Positions 40,680 to 45,049 of a stretch of DNA of 45,049 nucleotides are shown in pieces. The notes beneath the pieces are model-generated. The model was not told the origin of the DNA. It did not search any database and worked only from the letters and a program-made list of their open reading frames with translations. The first letter of the stretch is position 1, and each line of letters opens with the position of its first letter. Made by a program: the position numbers and the translations under genes. Source of the DNA: Pseudobutyrivibrio sp. (GTDB lineage: Bacteria > Bacillota > Clostridia > Lachnospirales > Lachnospiraceae); the NCBI GenBank assembly GCA_024684955.1, contig JAIKWH010000075.1:1-45049 (forward strand), given 5' to 3'.

Positions 40680-41354
40680 ATGATAGACATTAAAGAATTA
40701 AACAAATTCTTAAGTGATAGTTCTCTGGAACTAATAAAAAAGGAGGAAGGCTTGGCCCTGGAGGGGTCCGGTCTTTCTTTGATTGCAGATTTTGCTGATA
40801 TGGCCCCTCGGCTCAGGCAAAGCAACCTGGAGAGGGAGGTCATAGTCAAGGCAGCCAGAATTAAATCAAAGCCAATGCCTCAGACAGTCCTGGATGCCAC
40901 AGCAGGTCTGGGGGAGGACAGCCTGATTCTTGCGGCAGCAGGTTTTCAGGTCCATATGTACGAGTATGACTCCATCATCGCCGCCTTATTAGAGGACGCC
41001 ATGATTAGGGCAGGGCAGGACGAGAGTTTGGCTCCTGTGGTAAAGAGGATGAGCCTCACCAATGGGGACAGTATAATGGCCATGAAAAATTTGGACTATG
41101 TGCCAGATGTAGTTCTCTTGGACCCTATGTTTCCAAAGAGGCAAAAGACCGGAAAAATAAAGAAAAAGTTTCAGATTCTCCAGCAGCTGGAGAGGCCTTG
41201 CGGCAACGAGGCCGACCTGCTGGAGGCGGCTCTGGGAACTGGGGCAAAAAAAGTTATTATAAAGAGACCCCAAAAGGGACCATACCTGGCAGATAGAAAG
41301 CCGGACTATTCTCTTGATGGAAAAGCAATTAGGTATGATGTGATTATTTTGTAA
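40680..41354 (+). CDS. rsmJ: RsmJ-like 16S rRNA guanine N2-methyltransferase
   Basis: The 224-residue SAM-dependent methyltransferase has motif I DATAGLGED (72-80) and a catalytic LLDPMFPKRQKTGK segment (D148 onwards), with the terminal KRPQKGPYLADRKPDY block. These are the RsmJ (YhiQ) signatures; in E. coli this enzyme methylates G1516 of 16S rRNA. It is slightly shorter than the E. coli protein. It starts 10 nt after pncB and may use a weak binding site there. Assignment rests on motifs only. Confidence 0.82.
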   Translation: MIDIKELNKFLSDSSLELIKKEEGLALEGSGLSLIADFADMAPRLRQSNLEREVIVKAARIKSKPMPQTVLDATAGLGEDSLILAAAGFQVHMYEYDSIIAALLEDAMIRAGQDESLAPVVKRMSLTNGDSIMAMKNLDYVPDVVLLDPMFPKRQKTGKIKKKFQILQQLERPCGNEADLLEAALGTGAKKVIIKRPQKGPYLADRKPDYSLDGKAIRYDVIIL

Positions 41355-41448
41355 ATTACCTTATATATTCAACGTTTGTTCACGAAAAAGATTTTTTTTT
41401 GATATATGATAAGACTAAGCAACCTTTATTCTTTGGTAGGAGGAAGAA

Positions 41449-42852
41449 ATGTTAAAAGGCAAGTCAGTTCGTGAAAAGGTAACAAGGAGGGTAGTTGCTG
41501 CCCTGGTTATTACAATTCTTTCACTTTCTGTAGTTACGCAGATTTATTTATCAAGGCGCCTATTGGAAGAGCAAAAGATTCAGATGACTGTAGCTACCCA
41601 ACTGTGCGCAGAAAATGTAGAAAAATGGCAGGAGGAGATGAAGGCTGTCACCACAACTATAGCAGATGTTTTTGAGGCTAGAGGTCAGATTGAAAAAAAC
41701 GAAGCCATTGCTATAGTTGACAGTGTTCAAGCCACCTACCCTGACTATATATTTGTATACGTAGGCACCGAGACAAACAATATGTACATGTCTCGCAACA
41801 ACATTTATCCAGCGGGGGTGGATGTTAGGGAAAGGCCATGGTACAAGGCGGCCAAACAGGCAGGCAAGGCAGTTATGACCGACCCCTACATGGGAGCCAG
41901 CATAAAGATTATGGAGGCCACAGCCACCACACCAATTTATGTAGGCGATGAATTCATCGGTGCTGTAGGAATTGATGCAGGACTGGAAAATATCGAGGAA
42001 GTAGTTAGTTCTTTTGAATTGCAAGATGGGGCCTACGCATTTTTGATGGATAGCAAGGGCAACATTGTCTTCCATCCAAATGAAGAATATATGCCAAAAA
42101 CAGATGGGACTACAGTAAATGCCGCGGAAGTCATCCCTGAGATTTCTCCGATGCTGGAGGATATAAGCTATGACATAACAAGAGGTAGGGATTATCAGGG
42201 CACCAGCGTAATGTATGATGTTGCCCAGGTTGGAAACAGCGGCTGGAAGGTAGGTGTGGCACTGCCTAGAAGCGCATACATGAGCCATGTTAAAAAGGGA
42301 ATTACCATTTGCATATTTATGGCGGTGCTTTGTATATTCTTTGCAATCCTGGATATGAGCCGGGCCATCCAAAGACTCCTAAAGCCTTTGGACAAAATTA
42401 ATCCAGCCATGGACAAGATGCTAAAGGGGGACTTTACATCTATCATTTCCTTCAGCAAGGAAACTGATGAGTTGGGACAATTGCAAAACCAAATGGCTGA
42501 GATGGTTCGCCAGTTGTCCGACATGATAAACGAGCAAAAGTTTGTCCTTTCAGAGATTGAGCATGGAAACCTGGCAGTGGAGGACATGGACCCCTTCCCT
42601 GGAGAATTAAATGAAATTTCAACCTCAGTTAATCACATAAAAGAGGCCTACAACGATATAGTAAGTGATATTCAATTCTCAGCAATCAACCTGGAAAGTT
42701 ATGCAGTGGGCATAAATGAGGATTCCGATATGGAAGAAATGCAGGCTGTCTTTACCGAACTTGCCACCGAGGCAGATTCTCTTATGGAAAAGACCTCCAT
42801 GTTTATTACAACCACCGCAAATAGTGCATATTCTGAGGATTATGTGGATTAA
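41449..42852 (+). CDS. dCache-HAMP membrane sensor lacking an MCP signalling domain
   Basis: The 467-residue protein has TM1 (about 17-33), an extracytoplasmic double-Cache domain (about 35-280; DVRERPWYKAAKQAGKAVMT, then FIGAVGIDAGL and AYAFLMDSKGNIVFHP), TM2 (about 283-303) and a HAMP-like helix pair (RLLKPLDKINPAMDKMLKGD, TDELGQLQNQMAEMVRQL). Only about 110 residues of coiled coil follow before a clean stop; the highly conserved chemoreceptor tip motif and any kinase, GGDEF or PP2C domain are missing. AGGAGG precedes the ATG. It may be a modulator or decoy receptor, or a truncated chemoreceptor; the reading frame itself is intact. Confidence 0.88.
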   Translation: MLKGKSVREKVTRRVVAALVITILSLSVVTQIYLSRRLLEEQKIQMTVATQLCAENVEKWQEEMKAVTTTIADVFEARGQIEKNEAIAIVDSVQATYPDYIFVYVGTETNNMYMSRNNIYPAGVDVRERPWYKAAKQAGKAVMTDPYMGASIKIMEATATTPIYVGDEFIGAVGIDAGLENIEEVVSSFELQDGAYAFLMDSKGNIVFHPNEEYMPKTDGTTVNAAEVIPEISPMLEDISYDITRGRDYQGTSVMYDVAQVGNSGWKVGVALPRSAYMSHVKKGITICIFMAVLCIFFAILDMSRAIQRLLKPLDKINPAMDKMLKGDFTSIISFSKETDELGQLQNQMAEMVRQLSDMINEQKFVLSEIEHGNLAVEDMDPFPGELNEISTSVNHIKEAYNDIVSDIQFSAINLESYAVGINEDSDMEEMQAVFTELATEADSLMEKTSMFITTTANSAYSEDYVD

Positions 42853-42953
42853 CGATTAACCTTCTTTTCATACTTTCTCTTTATTCTTTACACAATTATG
42901 TTGTAGAATAAAATTCAAACATTAGGAACCTGAGTTCCAAGGAGGTATCACCG

Positions 42954-43211
42954 ATGGACAATGAAATGAGAGAGTATATTACTTTCGTGGTCCCAACAAA
43001 GGATGGGGACGAAGTAGAAATGGCGGTTATAGACCAATTCGAGTTTGAAAATAAATCTTACGTGGCTGCAGCCCTTGTGGATGGTGACACGGTCAACACC
43101 GAGGGATGCTTTATCTACCGAGTGAGAGTAACGGAAGACGATTTTAAAGTTGAAAAAATCCACAGCCAGGTGGACTACAATAGGGTAGCCGCCGCATACA
43201 TGGATATGTAA
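42954..43211 (+). CDS. DUF1292 family small protein
   Basis: The 85-residue acidic protein has the DUF1292 pattern: YITFVVPTKDGDEVEMAVIDQF, then KSYVAAALVDGD and a RVTEDDFKVEKI core. AAGGAGG is 9 nt before the ATG. These proteins are common in Bacillota next to the Holliday junction resolvase RuvX or Fur-like genes; none of those lies here. Function is unknown. A terminator follows at 43254. Confidence 0.88.
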   Translation: MDNEMREYITFVVPTKDGDEVEMAVIDQFEFENKSYVAAALVDGDTVNTEGCFIYRVRVTEDDFKVEKIHSQVDYNRVAAAYMDM

Positions 43212-43253
43212 ACTCTTAGTCAGACCATAAAAAGTAGATTTTTATAACTAGTG

Positions 43254-43293
43254 GGATAATGGAAAGGATATTTCCATTATCCTATTTTTATTT
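43254..43293 (+). terminator. Intrinsic terminator after the DUF1292 gene
   Basis: A perfect 12-bp stem, GGATAATGGAAA (43254-43265) with TTTCCATTATCC (43271-43282), has a 5-nt loop and a T-rich tail. Confidence 0.9.
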
Positions 43294-43301
43294 GCTATAA
43301 T
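43293..43301 (+). promoter_or_regulatory. Extended -10 promoter of larBC
   Basis: TGC followed by consensus TATAAT (43296-43301) lies directly after the terminator tail; no clear -35. The larB ATG follows 31 nt later. Confidence 0.55.
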
Positions 43302-43332
43302 GTAAAAAATGCTTATATATGGAGGGCATGAT

Positions 43333-43986
43333 ATGCAATACGAGAATTTAGATTACGACAGAAAGGGAAGGACAGGCTTTCCTGAAGTGGTTTTTTGCCA
43401 GGGCAAAGAGGACGACTTTCTGATTGGTATATATAGAAAACTTTATGAGGCAAACGGGGAGGTCTTTGGTACCAGGGCCGATCAGCACCAGGCTGATGTG
43501 GTAAAGGCTTTTATCCCTAATGCAGAATATGACAGGATTTCCCATATCCTGAGAATTAGACCTGAGGTTGACCCTATTCTTTTGGGCAACATAGCAGTTA
43601 TTACTGCAGGCACGGCAGATATTTCTGTGGCCGAGGAGGCTGCTCAGACTGCAGAATTCTTTGGCACATATGTAAATAGGATATACGACGTGGGAGTCAG
43701 CGGCATTCACAGGATTCTATCCAAGGAGACAGAATTGCAGGAAGCCAATGCCCTTGTGGTTGTGGCTGGTATGGAAGGAGCCCTGCCATCGGTAGTTGGA
43801 GGCCTGGTCTCCAGACCAGTTATTGCAGTACCAACCAGTGTTGGCTACGGGGCCAACTTTGGAGGCCTATCAGCTATGCTATCCATGATAAATTCCTGTG
43901 CCAACGGAGTGTCAGTTGTAAATATTGATAACGGATACGGGGCAGGATATATAGCAACCCAAATTAACCGTCTAGCAATTCATTAA
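43333..43986 (+). CDS. larB: LarB, nickel-pincer cofactor synthesis carboxylase/hydrolase
   Basis: The 217-residue enzyme carboxylates the pyridinium ring of nicotinic acid adenine dinucleotide and cleaves the phosphoanhydride, the first step to the nickel-pincer nucleotide used by lactate racemase and related LarA enzymes. It shares a PurE-like fold (VITAGTADISVAEEAAQTAE, VVVAGMEGALPSVVGGLV, PTSVGYGANFGGLSAML). ATG 43333 has GGAGGG 6 nt upstream; the frame extends to 43309 without a binding site. It is shorter than the roughly 245-residue enzyme of Lactiplantibacillus, mainly at the N-terminus. larC follows after 18 nt. LarA and LarE are not in the window. Confidence 0.94.
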   Translation: MQYENLDYDRKGRTGFPEVVFCQGKEDDFLIGIYRKLYEANGEVFGTRADQHQADVVKAFIPNAEYDRISHILRIRPEVDPILLGNIAVITAGTADISVAEEAAQTAEFFGTYVNRIYDVGVSGIHRILSKETELQEANALVVVAGMEGALPSVVGGLVSRPVIAVPTSVGYGANFGGLSAMLSMINSCANGVSVVNIDNGYGAGYIATQINRLAIH

Positions 43987-44004
43987 TAATTAAGAGGATA
44001 AAGT

Positions 44005-44847
44005 ATGGAGTCATTATATTTTGAAACCACATCGGGAATCAGCGGTGACATGACAGTGGCAGCCCTCCTCGACCTAGGGGCTGACCAGAAAGTGCTTATG
44101 ACCGCCCTTGATTCCATCAAGGCCCAGGGCTTTGAAATAAAGATTAGTCGGGTAAAAAAATCAGGCCTGGACTGCCTTGACTTTGACGTAGTATTGGACA
44201 GAGACCACGATGGCCATGACCACGACATGAATTATCTCTACGGACACTTGGAAGGTCATCATGACCATGAAGACCATGAAGGTCATCATCACGAACATCA
44301 TCACCAACATCATCACGAACACCATCACCGTGGCATGAAAGAAATAAACGAAATCCTAGACCAGGTGGACATGACAAGCCACGCCAGGGAAATTGCCGGC
44401 AGAATTTTTGAGGTCATTGCTCAGGCTGAGTCCAAGGCCCACGGCCTGCCAGTAGACCAGGTCCACTTTCACGAGGTAGGAGCCATTGACTCCATCGTAG
44501 ATGTGGTAGCCATTGCAGTTTGCTTTGACAACCTTGGCATAGAAAATGTCATCGTCCCATACCTCACCGAGGGCCAGGGCACAGTCCGCTGCCAGCACGG
44601 CATCATTCCGGTGCCTGTACCAGCCGTAATAAACATAGCCTCAGCCGCAGGCATTGCCCTAAAAATCACCCAGACCCAGGGCGAGTTGGTCACCCCAACA
44701 GGAGCCGCCACCGTGGCAGCCCTTCGCACCTCCCACCAACTACCTGACGTCTTTACAGTAAAACGCACCGGCCTAGGCGCCGGCAAACGAGACTACGGAC
44801 TAGCCGGTTTCCTCCGCATCATGGTCATCGAAACCCCCGACGCCTAA
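44005..44847 (+). CDS. larC: LarC (LarC1 half) with His-rich nickel-binding stretch
   Basis: The 280-residue protein corresponds to the N-terminal half of LarC, the CTP-dependent cyclometallase that inserts nickel into the pincer nucleotide. It begins YFETTSGISGDM, has a metal-binding stretch with 20 histidines between residues 68 and 108, and continues HFHEVGAIDSIVDVV, PVPAPAVINI-type and GELVTPTGAATVAAL segments. It ends GLGAGKRDY-GLAGFLRIMV, where LarC1 normally continues into LarC2. The frame stops there (TAA 44845-44847), and neither shifted frame downstream gives a LarC2-like sequence. In Lactiplantibacillus the halves are joined by a ribosomal frameshift; here LarC2 must be elsewhere or absent. 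Confidence 0.9.
   Translation: MESLYFETTSGISGDMTVAALLDLGADQKVLMTALDSIKAQGFEIKISRVKKSGLDCLDFDVVLDRDHDGHDHDMNYLYGHLEGHHDHEDHEGHHHEHHHQHHHEHHHRGMKEINEILDQVDMTSHAREIAGRIFEVIAQAESKAHGLPVDQVHFHEVGAIDSIVDVVAIAVCFDNLGIENVIVPYLTEGQGTVRCQHGIIPVPVPAVINIASAAGIALKITQTQGELVTPTGAATVAALRTSHQLPDVFTVKRTGLGAGKRDYGLAGFLRIMVIETPDA
44206..44328 (+). repeat. His-codon-rich repeat within larC
   Basis: Short imperfect repeats of cat-cat-cac-gaa-type units encode HHHEHHHQHHHEHHH. Twenty of 41 codons are histidine. It encodes the likely metal-binding or storage stretch. Confidence 0.85.
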
Positions 44848-44900
44848 CCCCACGCCCTACAGGCAGTGGCCCAGCCCCCCAGGCCCCACAGGCCACTGCC
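44821..44900. other. C-rich tract and hairpin after larC
   Basis: Bases 44821-44880 contain 29 C and 12 G of 60, far above the surrounding composition. The perfect 10-bp stem GGCAGTGGCC (44862-44871) with GGCCACTGCC (44891-44900) has a 19-nt C-rich loop. On the minus strand the tract carries G-runs of 4, 6, 3, 3, 4 and 5. There is no T-run after the stem. Confidence 0.7.
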
Positions 44901-44925
44901 ATGTAATTCTTTCTAAAAAGTTTCT

Positions 44926-45048
44926 CTAAATCCTTTGGCCCATATTCTCTGACGCCGCTAAAATTCCTAGTTTTTCTAATTGCCCCAGACTCGCATCTTT
45001 TATTAGTGACTGTCTTTTAAATTCTTTACAATTCTTCAAAAAAGTGTG
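44926..45048 (-). CDS. Possible C-terminal end of a minus-strand gene (partial)
   Basis: On the minus strand one frame is open from the window edge (45048) to a TAG at 44928-44926, giving about 40 residues, including LGQLEKLGILAAS. The other two minus frames close quickly. Composition looks protein-like, but the stretch is short and no family is recognised. The gene, if real, begins outside the window and converges on larC. Confidence 0.3.
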   Translation of the reverse strand, partial: HTFLKNCKEFKRQSLIKDASLGQLEKLGILAASENMGQRI

Positions 45049-45049
45049 T

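Noticed and set aside
39977-40849. A 290-codon minus-strand open frame across the pncB-rsmJ junction.
   Set aside because: Both plus-strand genes carry family motifs and proper starts; the minus frame crosses both without any signal.
41560-42372. A 270-codon minus-strand open frame within the Cache-HAMP gene.
   Set aside because: The plus-strand protein has clear Cache and HAMP motifs; the minus frame is a chance opening.
44206-44328. Possible CRISPR-like short repeat array.
   Set aside because: The repeats are in-frame His codons of larC without spacers of regular length.
44848-44930. LarC2 reached by a -1 or +1 ribosomal frameshift at the end of larC.
   Set aside because: Both shifted frames close within about 30 codons and have no LarC2-like residues.

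Overview
The window is a 45 kb stretch of a low-to-moderate-GC Gram-positive genome. It most resembles a Clostridia/Bacillota member of the Lachnospiraceae type. The reasons are strong AGGAGG ribosome binding sites before most genes, frequent TTG and GTG starts, sigma-A promoters with TGn-extended -10 boxes, a secretin-less Tad pilus locus with DUF5702 and DUF6382-FHA proteins, meso-DAP peptidoglycan genes (dapF, murE with a DNPR motif, dapA), an ECF transporter S component, and HPr carrying both His15 and Ser46. The genus cannot be fixed from the sequence. I see no rRNA, tRNA, CRISPR array, insertion sequence or phage module.

Layout. 1-5.0 kb: the end of a Gly/Asp/Gln repeat protein, a ccdA-tlpA thiol-redox pair, a six-TM hybrid histidine kinase, a CheY-like regulator and a small orphan gene on the minus strand. 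5.2-6.6 kb: a MATE exporter. 6.7-15.65 kb: a Tad (tight adherence) pilus operon of eleven genes: prepilin peptidase, TadZ-like, TadA ATPase, TadB, TadC, Flp pilin, DUF5702 protein, Cys-rich TadE, second prepilin peptidase, a 57-residue TadE-like pilin and a DUF6382-FHA protein. 15.7-18.3 kb: secA with its own promoter. 18.4-20.1 kb: a methyltransferase and a barrel-like protein of unknown role. 20.2-26.5 kb: an AraC regulator divergent from a tight six-gene operon (dapF, murE, dapA, rhomboid protease, flavodoxin-SCP2 fusion, HIT protein). 26.5-28.05 kb on the minus strand: a DUF4422 protein and a YbaK-type deacylase. 28.3-29.8 kb: a chemoreceptor without an external sensor domain. 29.9-32.1 kb: ECF S component plus coaBC (coenzyme A supply). 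32.2-33.4 kb: an SPFH protein and a Lar-like zinc ribbon. 33.6-37.9 kb: DeoR regulator, fruK, ptsH, ptsI and a Cys-rich protein (fructose and PTS entry). 38.0-41.35 kb: CDF transporter, nicotinate phosphoribosyltransferase and RsmJ-like methyltransferase. 41.4-43.2 kb: a Cache-HAMP protein without signalling tail and a DUF1292 protein. 43.3-44.85 kb: larB-larC for the nickel-pincer cofactor, followed by a C-rich tract and possibly the end of a minus-strand gene.

How the genes connect. The Tad locus is the most unusual block. Its TadZ has lost the Walker A lysine, it carries two A24 peptidases, and it encodes four pilin-like substrates, one of which has two His/Cys metal-site-like modules. The DAP operon supplies and ligates meso-DAP for the cell wall. 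DeoR-FruK-HPr-EI forms a sugar uptake and control block. PncB makes NaMN, the precursor of NaAD, which is the substrate of LarB 3 kb downstream. The larC frame ends where the LarC1 half normally joins LarC2, just before an unusually C-rich hairpin.
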